From an uncultured Collinsella sp. (GTDB lineage Bacteria > Actinomycetota > Coriobacteriia > Coriobacteriales > Coriobacteriaceae), in assembly GCA_958436995.1 (NCBI GenBank), contig CAUBMI010000006.1:1-61607 (forward strand): 61,607 bases of DNA, written 5' to 3'. A program made the translations under genes and the position numbers. Shown here piece after piece: positions 24,570 through 32,382 of this stretch. Numbering within the stretch: position 1 is the stretch's first letter; every line of letters starts with the position of its first letter. Under the pieces are notes generated by a model, which was not told where the DNA came from, made no database searches, and worked only from the letters and a program-made list of their open reading frames with translations.

Positions 24570-24851
24570 TTAGTGTGGCCTGTCCGTGTTTCGTTTCTGG
24601 CTGCGTTTGATGTGCAGACCGAGGCCGGCGGTTCCCGCGCCTGCTGCCGTGGCGCCTGCTGCCAAGAGCCATCGTCTGTCGCCTGTCTGAGCCAACGGTT
24701 CCTCGCGGCAGCCGCGGTCGAGCTCCGAGAGGTCGACCGTCACCTGCGTGGCGGCCTGCGCCTGTTCTTGCTGGGCAAAGGCCATGGCTGGCCCAAACGC
24801 TAGGATACTGACGGCGGCGGCCAGGGCGACGGCCTTATGCCGTGTGCGCAC
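24570..24851 (-). CDS. Small wall-anchored protein with LAQTG sorting signal
   Basis: 93 aa. Signal peptide (about 1-26, AFGPAMAFA), a short mature part of about 25 residues, then LAQTGD, a Gly/Ala-rich membrane segment and a basic tail (HIKRSQKR). This is a sortase-type signal with A in place of P. The GTG start overlaps the preceding gene by 17 nt and has no ribosome site of its own, so translation is probably coupled. The mature part is too small for an enzyme; it may be an anchor subunit for neighbouring secreted proteins. Confidence 0.65.
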   Translation of the reverse strand: MRTRHKAVALAAAVSILAFGPAMAFAQQEQAQAATQVTVDLSELDRGCREEPLAQTGDRRWLLAAGATAAGAGTAGLGLHIKRSQKRNTDRPH

Positions 24852-25434
24852 CGGGCTCGACCGTCCAGGTGATCGTTGCGACCTGATCGCCTTCGCCGGT
24901 TACGCGGAAGATGTCGCGCGTGACGCGGGCGACGTTTCCGCTTGTCTTGAGCTTAATTTTGTCCGTGCCGCCGGCAATGCCCTGGTAGCCCATGTCGAAG
25001 GCTGCATTCTTGGAAAGATCGAGGCCCGTCTCCTGCATTGCGGCGCTGGCGTTCTGGAGTGCGCCGTTGGGGCCGACCTTAAAGTCGATGGAATTCTGCG
25101 CGGTTCCGGCCTTGGCGTCGGCGGCAATGGTCCAGGTGTTCATGGCGTCGATCTTCATGTTGGTGACATGGATGCCGTAGGCCGAATGATTGTCGATGGT
25201 GGTCGCGTCTTCTGAGGGGCCCTGAAGCGTGCCGTCGGCCTTGGCGACGAAGGGAATAACCGTCGGAACTTTGAACTCTACGTTGTCGATCTCGGTCCTG
25301 ACCATTACTTTTGTGGTTCCAACGCGCCCGGCTGCCAGAGCTGGCGTCGGGGCGGCGCCCATTGCGAGCGCGAGCGCGAGCCCTGCGCCCACGACGAGCG
25401 CTCTGGCTCCGTTCATGTTCCTGGTGATGTCCAT
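24835..25434 (-). CDS. Secreted beta-rich protein, unknown function
   Basis: 199 aa. Signal peptide ending near ALAAG (about 35). The mature domain reads like a beta sandwich: TTKVMVRTEIDN, VPTVIPFVAKADGTLQGPS, NHSAYGIHVTNMKI, and a closing ATITWTVEPG strand. I have the impression of a small surface-protein type common in Coriobacteriia, but cannot name a family. ATG 25434 follows AAAGGAA. It lies between a membrane-anchored protein gene and the LAQTG protein gene, suggesting a surface structure assembled from these products. Confidence 0.65.
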   Translation of the reverse strand: MDITRNMNGARALVVGAGLALALAMGAAPTPALAAGRVGTTKVMVRTEIDNVEFKVPTVIPFVAKADGTLQGPSEDATTIDNHSAYGIHVTNMKIDAMNTWTIAADAKAGTAQNSIDFKVGPNGALQNASAAMQETGLDLSKNAAFDMGYQGIAGGTDKIKLKTSGNVARVTRDIFRVTGEGDQVATITWTVEPGAHTA

Positions 25435-25524
25435 GGTCGTTCCTTTCTATTCGCCGCGGGCCGTCCCCGCGATGATTGGACGAATGCTGGTGAATTGCGT
25501 GCGGTGCCGCGTCGGCCGAAAAAG

Positions 25525-26034
25525 CTAGTTCTCGGCTTGCTCAACCCGTACCTTGACACGTGTCGGATTGCCGTGGCTGTCGAGGGTCTTGGCATCGAGT
25601 GCCTGGATCTCGATGTATGCCTCGCCTTCTTTGATGTCGCCGGCGGGGCACGTCTCGATTGTCTTGCCGGTCTCGACCACACCGGATTCGTACATGGTCT
25701 CGTCGTTTTGGATGACGCGGAATCGCTGGGGAAATTTATTGTCTTGGACGTTTTGCACGTTGACGCGCAGCTTGCCGTCCTCCTGTAGCTGAGCGACCGG
25801 CGCGACCGAAATCGTCATCATGTTGTCGCGGACGATGGCATCGAGCTCATCTTGGATTTCTTGTCGCGATTTGCCCTCTGCCGTCGTGACTGAGGCGCCC
25901 GCTTCGGGCACGGGCTGCGACTGCCAGGCGTATAGCCCTACGGCGATGAGGGCGCAGACGATAGCCAGGCAGACAACGACGAGTTTCTTGCGACGCCCCA
26001 GTCCTGCGAGGCGGGGCGGCTTCTTCGCACTCAT
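25525..26034 (-). CDS. Membrane-anchored extracytoplasmic protein, unknown function
   Basis: 169 aa. A basic N-terminus (PPRLAGLGRRKK) leads to one membrane segment (about 18-38, LVVVCLAIVCALIAVGLYAW), then an exported domain of about 125 residues with helix (SRQEIQDELDAIVRD) followed by beta-type sequence (VNVQNVQDNKFPQRFRV). No cleavage site is clear, so it is probably a bitopic protein. The ATG overlaps the upstream gene in ATGA. Function unknown; context points to surface-protein assembly or display. Confidence 0.65.
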   Translation of the reverse strand: MSAKKPPRLAGLGRRKKLVVVCLAIVCALIAVGLYAWQSQPVPEAGASVTTAEGKSRQEIQDELDAIVRDNMMTISVAPVAQLQEDGKLRVNVQNVQDNKFPQRFRVIQNDETMYESGVVETGKTIETCPAGDIKEGEAYIEIQALDAKTLDSHGNPTRVKVRVEQAEN

Positions 26035-26327
26035 GCGGCGTCCTTGGTGGTGTAGACACGTGCGAACGTGGACGGGTCCGCTCCAAAGAGCATGTGAAGC
26101 ATCAGGCGGCGCGAGTAGATGAGCTCGTCAAAGTCGTGAGGGAGCTCGATGTCGTGGATACGCGCGATGTGGTGGGCGAGCGCCGAGAACGACTCGGGGT
26201 CGCAGATAACATCGGTGGTGACGTGGTAGACCGCCGTATCGGGGAACGCCTCTTCGTCGAAAGGCAGGAGATAGGGATCGTCGTCGACCTCGATGGCGAC
26301 GCCGTACTGGGGCCAGTAATATGCCAT
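26031..26327 (-). CDS. Small cytosolic protein at the head of the surface-protein locus
   Basis: 98 aa, acidic, without signal peptide or membrane segment (starts AYYWPQYGVAIEVDDDPYL). No family recognised. ATG 26327 follows GGGAGG. It is the first gene of the five-gene cluster and overlaps the next by 4 nt, so it is likely to be a regulatory or accessory component, but nothing in the sequence states its role. Confidence 0.6.
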   Translation of the reverse strand: MAYYWPQYGVAIEVDDDPYLLPFDEEAFPDTAVYHVTTDVICDPESFSALAHHIARIHDIELPHDFDELIYSRRLMLHMLFGADPSTFARVYTTKDAA

Positions 26328-26673
26328 GGGAACCTCCCTGCTTCTGGGGCCAAAACTTCTATCGGTTTTGGTTGTCGACGCCGACCGTATCAGCCGCTAC
26401 TTGACCAATTTCTGACCAAATGCTTGACGGATTGACATCTCCGCAGGTAAAAGGTGGAAAAAATTACTTCAACTTTTTTCGAGCGACAATCGAGCGGTCG
26501 GCGACGGCGGGGCGATATGTGTCAAAAGCATCGTCTGCCGAGGAAGCCTTGCCGTTCGCCGAATTGCACAAACGTAAAAATCGCCAATTATGGAGACGGT
26601 CTCGAACACGTCGACGAAACGATGCGGTAACATCTCCCTGCAAACACTGTAGTTAGCTAAAGGGGGAGTTCGC
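26328..26673. promoter_or_regulatory. 346-nt divergent regulatory region
   Basis: Separates the surface-protein locus (minus) from the lactate dehydrogenase operon (plus). At 26401-26437 a series TTGACC, CTGACC, TTGACG, TTGACA recurs every 8-12 nt, possibly regulator half-sites or overlapping -35 elements. TAACAT (26628-26633) is a weak -10 candidate before the plus-strand operon. No gene seen. Confidence 0.35.
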
Positions 26674-28275
26674 GTGTCTGCAACCATTAAACCCTTCACC
26701 GATGAGTTCGAAGAGTATGGCCGCGATGAATCTCGTGCATCGGGCGAAGCATCGAGCATCTCGTTTCCGACAACGGAAGACGAGGTCCGTGCCATTTTGG
26801 AAACGCTCCATGCCGAGCGTGTCCCGGTAACGGTTCAGGGCGCCCGAACCGGCCTTGCCGCCGGTGCCGTGCCCCACGGTGGGCATATCCTCAATACTTC
26901 CCGTATGAATCGCTACTTGGGCCTTCGCCGCGATGAACAAGGCCAATTTCTGCTGCGCGTGGAGCCGGGCGTTGTGCTCTCGGAGCTGCGTAAGCAGCTG
27001 AGCAAGAAGGTACTGCCGACCGCTGGTTGGGACCAGGCATCGCTTGAGGCCTACGAGGAGTTCCAAGAGTCCCCCGAGCAGTTCTTTCCCACCGATCCCA
27101 CCGAGGCATCTGCCTGTCTGGGTGGCATGGCGGCATGCAACGCCTCCGGCGCCCGCAGCTACGCTTACGGCCCCATGCGCCCGCATATCACGGGACTCCA
27201 CGTCGCGCTGGCTGATGGCGATTTGCTTGAGCTTCAGCGCGGCGAGGCTTTTGCCCAGGGCCGCCACCTGTCGCTCGTGACGGCAGAGGGCCGTACGCTC
27301 GAGCTCGATCTTCCCGGCTATACCATGCCCGAGACAAAAAATGCCTCAGGCTATTTCGTTGCGGACGATATGGACGCCATCGACCTCTTTATCGGCGCGT
27401 GCGGCACGCTCGGCGTTATCACCGAGCTCGAGATTGCCCTGCAGGCGGCGCCTGCGGTCGTTTGGGGTGTGAGTTGCTTTTTCGATAGCGAGGACAAGGC
27501 GGTGTCCTTTACCGATTCCGTGCGCCCTGTCCTGTCCCATGCGGCTGCCATCGAGTACTTCGATGCTGGCGCCCTGGATATTCTACGTCGCCAGCGCGAG
27601 CAGTCGACGGCGTTTGCCTCGCTGCCGGCGCTCGACAAAGAGGCCAAGGTATGTGTCTACGTGGAGCTCGACTGCGATGACGAGGCGCAGGCGACCGAGG
27701 AGCTGTACCACCTGGGATGGGTGCTGGAGCTTGCGGGCGGCCGCGACGATGCGACATGGGTCGCCCGCACCGAAGTCGATCGCGAGTGCCAGCGGTTCTT
27801 CCGCCACGCGGTGCCCGAGAGCGTCAACATGCTCATTGACGAGCGTCGCCGCACCGACCCCACCATTACCAAGCTGGGATCGGATATGTCGGTGCCCAAT
27901 GCACGCCTTGCCGATGTCGTGGCCCTCTATCGCCGCACGCTGGCCGAAAGCGGGCTTGAGTCTGCTGCCTGGGGACACATCGGGAACAACCATCTGCATG
28001 TGAACATCCTGCCGCGCGATGCGCAAGACTACCGTCGTGGTGGAGAGCTCTTTGCCCAGTGGGCTTCCGAGGTCACGGCCATGGGCGGTGCCGTTTCTGC
28101 CGAACACGGCGTCGGCAAGATCAAGGCGGGCTTCTTGGAGACGATGTACGGCCACGAGGCCATGGTCGAGTCGGCGCGTCTCAAACTCCAGCTTGATCCT
28201 GCCGGCCAGCTGGGTCGCGGCAACCTGTTTACGGAGAAGCTCTTGGATGAACTCGTCCAGAAAGGGGGCGCGTGA
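26674..28275 (+). CDS. FAD-binding lactate/glycolate dehydrogenase (GlcD family)
   Basis: 533 aa. N-terminal PCMH-type FAD domain (VPVTVQGARTGLAAGAVPHGG, CLGGMAACNASGARSYAYG, GACGTLGVITELEIAL) and C-terminal FAD-oxidase cap ending with GNNHLHVNILP and AVSAEHGVGKIK. A GTG start follows GGGGGAG. It is followed directly by etfB and a ferredoxin-fused etfA, the gene set of the electron-bifurcating lactate dehydrogenase described in Acetobacterium woodii. There lactate oxidation by NAD+ is driven by reduced ferredoxin. Substrate here is inferred; glycolate or another 2-hydroxyacid is possible. Confidence 0.85.
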   Translation: MSATIKPFTDEFEEYGRDESRASGEASSISFPTTEDEVRAILETLHAERVPVTVQGARTGLAAGAVPHGGHILNTSRMNRYLGLRRDEQGQFLLRVEPGVVLSELRKQLSKKVLPTAGWDQASLEAYEEFQESPEQFFPTDPTEASACLGGMAACNASGARSYAYGPMRPHITGLHVALADGDLLELQRGEAFAQGRHLSLVTAEGRTLELDLPGYTMPETKNASGYFVADDMDAIDLFIGACGTLGVITELEIALQAAPAVVWGVSCFFDSEDKAVSFTDSVRPVLSHAAAIEYFDAGALDILRRQREQSTAFASLPALDKEAKVCVYVELDCDDEAQATEELYHLGWVLELAGGRDDATWVARTEVDRECQRFFRHAVPESVNMLIDERRRTDPTITKLGSDMSVPNARLADVVALYRRTLAESGLESAAWGHIGNNHLHVNILPRDAQDYRRGGELFAQWASEVTAMGGAVSAEHGVGKIKAGFLETMYGHEAMVESARLKLQLDPAGQLGRGNLFTEKLLDELVQKGGA

Positions 28276-28277
28276 AG

Positions 28278-29093
28278 ATGAGTGATTTCCATATGGTGGT
28301 GTGCGTCAAGGCGGTGCCCGGAAGCACCGAGGTCAAGATGGACCCCAAGACCAATACTATCGTGCGTGATGGCAAGCAGGCGGTCGTTAATCCCTTCGAT
28401 GCAAGTGCCCTCGAATGTGCGCTAGCGCTGAAGGACGACTTTATCGGCTTTGGCATGGACGTGCGTGTGACGGTGGTGTCGATGGGCATCCCCGCGACCG
28501 AATCGCTGCTGCGCGACTGCATCGCCCGCGGTGCCGACGACGCGCTGCTGCTGACCGATCGCGCCTTTGCGGGCGCCGATACCCTAGCCACCACCTATGC
28601 CCTCAAATGCGGCATCGAGGCACTCGATGAGGACTTTGACCTGCTCATCTGCGGCAAGATGGCAGTGGACGGCGATACGGCCCAGATCGGCCCCGAGCTG
28701 GCCGGCGCCTTTGGGGTCCCCTGCGTGACCGACGTGAGCTGTGTGCAGAGCGCGGGATTTACGACGTGTGGCTCGCTGGCGCTCGTTCACGGCTGCGATG
28801 CCGGCGAGGAGACGGTGTACCTGGAGATGCCGTGTGCGATGACGACTGCCAAGGAGATTGGCCAGTTGCGTATGCCGAGTATTGCCGGTATTCGCGCGGC
28901 AGAGGGGGCGGACGTGCGCGTGATCAGTGCCGCCGACGTGAACGCCGACCCCTCGCGTTGCGGCCTTGCCGGATCACCGACGCAGGTCGCGCGCTCGTTT
29001 GTGCCCGACCGTGACCAAACGTGCGAGGCCGTTGAGGGAACGGCGTCCGAGCAGGCGGTAAAACTTGCCAAGATTATTGAGGGGATGGCATAG
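28278..29093 (+). CDS. etfB: Electron transfer flavoprotein, beta subunit
   Basis: 271 aa. The EtfB pattern is clear: VCVKAVPG at the start, NPFDASALECALALKDD, GADDALLLTDRAFAGADT, CGKMAVDGDTAQIGPELA. ATG 28278 is chosen over the overlapping GTG 28272 because AGGGGG lies 9 nt upstream. It directly follows the FAD dehydrogenase gene and abuts etfA. In bifurcating complexes EtfB binds NAD(H) and FAD at the branching site. Confidence 0.92.
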   Translation: MSDFHMVVCVKAVPGSTEVKMDPKTNTIVRDGKQAVVNPFDASALECALALKDDFIGFGMDVRVTVVSMGIPATESLLRDCIARGADDALLLTDRAFAGADTLATTYALKCGIEALDEDFDLLICGKMAVDGDTAQIGPELAGAFGVPCVTDVSCVQSAGFTTCGSLALVHGCDAGEETVYLEMPCAMTTAKEIGQLRMPSIAGIRAAEGADVRVISAADVNADPSRCGLAGSPTQVARSFVPDRDQTCEAVEGTASEQAVKLAKIIEGMA

Positions 29094-30299
29094 ATGAGCG
29101 GGCTGATTATCGATAGCGAAGCCTGTATCGGCTGCGGTCGCTGCGTTCGCGCCTGCGCCTCGGGCGGCATTGTGGTGGAGGGTGAGCGCCCCAATCGCTG
29201 TGCCCGCGTAACCGACGGCTGTATCCTGTGCGGTGGGTGCGTCGACGCCTGCCCCGTCAACGCCATCTCGATTGAGCGCGACGAGGCCGCCGGCGCGGCA
29301 GACCTTGACGCATATCGAGACATCTGGATCTTCGTGCAGACTGACGAGCACGATGCCGTTGCATCCGTGGCCTTCGAGCTCATGGGCAAGGGGCGCGAGC
29401 TTGCCGATGCCCGCGGCTGCCGTCTGGTGGCACTGGTCGGCATGAGCCCCGAGGGCTCACTCGGGGACCTGGAGCATCTGATTTGCGCCGGTGCGGACGA
29501 AGTTCTGGTCTGTCGTGACGAGCGCCTGCGTCAGAACGACGCGGAGGTCTACGCTCGCTTGATCTGCGATTTGGTAGCCGAGCGCAAGCCCGAGGCCATT
29601 CTGTACGGCGCGACCGCCTTTGGTCGCGAGCTGGCGCCCGGTGTGGCCGTGCGCTTGCAGACGGGTCTTACGGCCGATTGCACGGTGCTTTCTATGGATA
29701 CGGAGACGGGTCTGCTGCAGCAGACGCGCCCGGCGTTTGGCGGCAACCTGATGGCCACCATTATCTGCCCCAACCACCGTCCTCAGATGGCAACGGTGCG
29801 CCCCGGCATCTTTAAGGCGCCCGAGTTTGACTATAGCCGCTCCGGCACGATTACCCAGGTAGTGCTTGCGGATGACGTTAAGGCCCGCGTCGAGATCTCG
29901 ATTCCCGCCGAGGAGTGGGGACAGCAGGCCTCAATTGCCGATGCCGAGCGTCTGGTCGTGGTGGGCCGCGGCATCGGCTCCAAGAAGAATCTGCCCCTGA
30001 TGCGAAAGCTCGCCGATGCCCTGGGTGCCGAGCTTGGTTGCACGCGTCCCATTGTGGAGGCAGGCTGGTTGGAGTATCGCCACCAAATTGGCCAGACGGG
30101 TGTATCGGTCTCGCCCAAGCTCCTCGTGAGCATCGGTGTCTCGGGCGCTATCCAGCATCTCGCCGGCATCGGTGGGGCGGAGTGCATTGTCGCCATCAAT
30201 GAGGACCCGGATGCCCCCATCTTTGGTGCCGCCCAGTACAAGGTCGTCGGCGATGCCGTTGAGATCGTTGAGGAGCTGCTGGCTCAGCTTGAGCGCTAA
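29094..30299 (+). CDS. etfA: Electron transfer flavoprotein alpha subunit with N-terminal 2[4Fe-4S] ferredoxin domain
   Basis: 401 aa. Residues 1-60 hold two 4Fe-4S motifs: C11/C14/C17/C21 and C43/C46/C49/C53 (CILCGGCVDACP). The rest is EtfA, with the FAD-binding C-terminal part (VVVGRGIGSKKN, GQTGVSVSPKLLVSIGVSGAIQH, NEDPDAPIF). Ferredoxin-fused EtfA is found in lactate-dehydrogenase-type bifurcating Etf complexes. It starts 1 nt after the etfB stop. Its end overlaps the convergent HD gene by 4 nt. Confidence 0.92.
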   Translation: MSGLIIDSEACIGCGRCVRACASGGIVVEGERPNRCARVTDGCILCGGCVDACPVNAISIERDEAAGAADLDAYRDIWIFVQTDEHDAVASVAFELMGKGRELADARGCRLVALVGMSPEGSLGDLEHLICAGADEVLVCRDERLRQNDAEVYARLICDLVAERKPEAILYGATAFGRELAPGVAVRLQTGLTADCTVLSMDTETGLLQQTRPAFGGNLMATIICPNHRPQMATVRPGIFKAPEFDYSRSGTITQVVLADDVKARVEISIPAEEWGQQASIADAERLVVVGRGIGSKKNLPLMRKLADALGAELGCTRPIVEAGWLEYRHQIGQTGVSVSPKLLVSIGVSGAIQHLAGIGGAECIVAINEDPDAPIFGAAQYKVVGDAVEIVEELLAQLER

Positions 30300-31108
30300 G
30301 CGCGCGTCAGCCAGTCGCGCATCTCGTCCTTTAGGCGGCTCCAGGTTGCCTGCGTGGCGGGGTCGGTAAAGGGCCGCGTAATGCCAAAGGGCGCGTCGAG
30401 CAGGCGGTGGATATCGCCCTGTTTGCGCGCCAGCGCGCGGCTCGCTGGATAGACGAGCTCAAACATAAAGCAGATGAGTCCCACCAGGTAGTCTGCGGGC
30501 TCATCGCGCTCATCGCGTGCGACGCAGCGGTGCTCGTCAAAGGCGGTAAGCGCCGGTGTCGAGAAGTGGCTGGCGAGAAACGTGTCCTCATCCACCTTGA
30601 GGATGGTGTCGACGGTGCTGTCGGCGATGGTGCGCATAATGTCGATCTTGTCGCCATCGCGCACGATCTCGCAGAAGCTCCGTGTACGGGTGTCGAGTTC
30701 CGTGGGCAGGCGAAAATCACTGTGGTGGGCGATGCTCGCGCGGATCAGTTCGTCCTCTGCCGGGTCATCGATAAAGTCGCGGATGCTCGTTACGGCGGGT
30801 GCATCGGCGGGATTCTCGCCAAAGAGGATCTCGATGCCCAGCGCTGCATGGCTCATGCTCTCGGCGTCCTTAAAGGTGTCCCAGTGCCGCAACTGCTCAA
30901 AGCGGCCCATATCGTGTAACAGGCCGCAAAGCCATGCCAGGTCAATATCTTCTGACGACCAGCCCTGCTCGCGCGCTACGGCATCGCATGCCTCGGCCAC
31001 GTGGTACGTATGCTCGATTTTGAGCGCGATGCGTGGGCTGGTGGCGTCGTAGGCATCGGTGTAGCTTTTGAAGGCCGCGCGCGCCCGGTCTCGATCGATA
31101 GCTGTCAT
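30296..31108 (-). CDS. HD-domain phosphohydrolase
   Basis: 270 aa. HTYHVAEACDAVA and LLHDMGRFEQ give the H...HD pattern, with a later HHSDF and DGDKID completing the metal site. HD proteins cleave nucleotides or other phosphate esters; the substrate is unknown. ATG 31108 follows AGGAAG. Its 3' end overlaps that of etfA by 4 nt without a separating terminator. Confidence 0.85.
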   Translation of the reverse strand: MTAIDRDRARAAFKSYTDAYDATSPRIALKIEHTYHVAEACDAVAREQGWSSEDIDLAWLCGLLHDMGRFEQLRHWDTFKDAESMSHAALGIEILFGENPADAPAVTSIRDFIDDPAEDELIRASIAHHSDFRLPTELDTRTRSFCEIVRDGDKIDIMRTIADSTVDTILKVDEDTFLASHFSTPALTAFDEHRCVARDERDEPADYLVGLICFMFELVYPASRALARKQGDIHRLLDAPFGITRPFTDPATQATWSRLKDEMRDWLTRA

Positions 31109-31139
31109 AATGACTTCCTAAAAAGTTGTGTCTTTCGAT

Positions 31140-31175
31140 CCGGTGGCAATTGTAGGTGAACTTTATTGCCACCGG
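31140..31175. repeat. 11-bp palindrome in the azlC leader
   Basis: CCGGTGGCAAT (31140-31150) is repeated inverted at 31165-31175 around 14 nt. It sits between the divergent HD and azlC genes, so it is not a normal terminator. It could be a repeat-family member or a regulatory hairpin. Confidence 0.45.
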
Positions 31176-31234
31176 TTGATATTTCTGCTGCGTTGCAAGG
31201 CGCGCTGCAGACGACTTACCAGAATGGGAGTGGC

Positions 31235-31927
31235 ATGGTCCTTAGGATCTTTAAAATCGTCTGGCCAGTGATGCTTACCTATATTGCAATAGGCGCGCCG
31301 TGCGGAATGATCATGGGGCAGACGGGAATGGAGCCCTGGATGGTCTTTGCTCTGAGCAGCACGTTTGTGACGGGCAGCGGCCAGTTTATGATCTGCAATC
31401 TTTGGCTGGCGGGCGTGCCTGCAGCATCGATCGTCGCGAGCGTTGCTGCCATCTCCTCGCGCTTTGCGCTTTACTCGGCATCGATCGCGCCGCATCTGAC
31501 GGGTGCCTCGAAGCGTCAGACGCTGGCTGTTGCCGCGACACTTACCGAGGAGGCATATGGCATCTCGCTTGCCAAGTTGGTTGAAGGGGAGGATTGGGGC
31601 CCGCGCGAGTCCTTCGTGCTCAACGTGATTCTCATCGCAACATGGGGCGTTTCGTGTACGATGGGCGCCATCGTCGGCGCCGTTGTCGATGTTCCCACCG
31701 CCATTGCAGCCTTTGTCTGCACCTCGCTCTTTATCTGCCTGCTCTTTTCGCAGCGGCTGTCGCGCGGCAACGTTGTCGCGGCGGTTTCGGGCGCGGTGTC
31801 CGTCGCCGTATGCAAGTTCTTGGGCCTCACGAATATTGCCGTGCCGGCAAGCGTCGTGGCCGGCATTGCCATTGCGTTGGCGTGCGATGCTGTATTTGAC
31901 GGAAGAGGTGCCCGCGATGCCCGTTAA
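31235..31927 (+). CDS. azlC: AzlC-family branched-chain amino acid exporter, large subunit
   Basis: 230 aa from ATG 31235 (GGGAG upstream); non-ATG starts further upstream (e.g. TTG 31166) would add up to 23 residues. Membrane protein with about five to six segments and AzlC features (LTYIAIGAPCGMIMG, STFVTGSGQFM, AATLTEEAYGI). AzlCD pairs export branched-chain or other hydrophobic amino acids and analogues. It overlaps azlD by 11 nt. Confidence 0.8.
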   Translation: MVLRIFKIVWPVMLTYIAIGAPCGMIMGQTGMEPWMVFALSSTFVTGSGQFMICNLWLAGVPAASIVASVAAISSRFALYSASIAPHLTGASKRQTLAVAATLTEEAYGISLAKLVEGEDWGPRESFVLNVILIATWGVSCTMGAIVGAVVDVPTAIAAFVCTSLFICLLFSQRLSRGNVVAAVSGAVSVAVCKFLGLTNIAVPASVVAGIAIALACDAVFDGRGARDAR

Positions 31928-32240
31928 CGAGTTCTTGGTTCTGTGGCTGTCGTCGTGGGCTGCTATCGCGTTCTTTCGCATCGCGCCGGCGTTTGCCTTG
32001 CGCGGGAGAACGCTGTCGCCCCGCATTACCGAGGCCCTGGGTTATATCCCGCCCGCTGCCTTTGCCGCGCTGGTCGCCAACGACTTGGTGAGCCCCGGCG
32101 CGTTCGACGCGGGACCCTGGCCTGCCTTGGTTCCCTGGATTGCGGCTGCCGGCGTCGTGGCCGTGGCGGTCAAGACAAAATCGATGCTGTGGTGCTGTGT
32201 TTCGGGCATCGTGTTCTATATCGTTTTGAGCCTCATATAA
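31917..32240 (+). CDS. azlD: AzlD-family exporter, small subunit
   Basis: 107 aa with four predicted membrane segments and the AzlD pattern (LSPRITEALGYIPPAAFAALV, KTKSMLWCCVSGI). ATG 31917 follows GAAGAGG. Overlap with azlC indicates coupled translation of the two exporter subunits. Confidence 0.85.
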   Translation: MPVNEFLVLWLSSWAAIAFFRIAPAFALRGRTLSPRITEALGYIPPAAFAALVANDLVSPGAFDAGPWPALVPWIAAAGVVAVAVKTKSMLWCCVSGIVFYIVLSLI

Positions 32241-32382
32241 GAGCGGGGCACGTTTAGCGCCCCTGTCCAACGAATCGAATTTCTCACCGAGCTGGTCTAT
32301 TTCTTCTGGTACCATGGTCAAACTTTACTGTAGCAAAGCGTGACGTGGGCTTTTGTACCCCGTCAGCGGAAATGGGGGTTTC

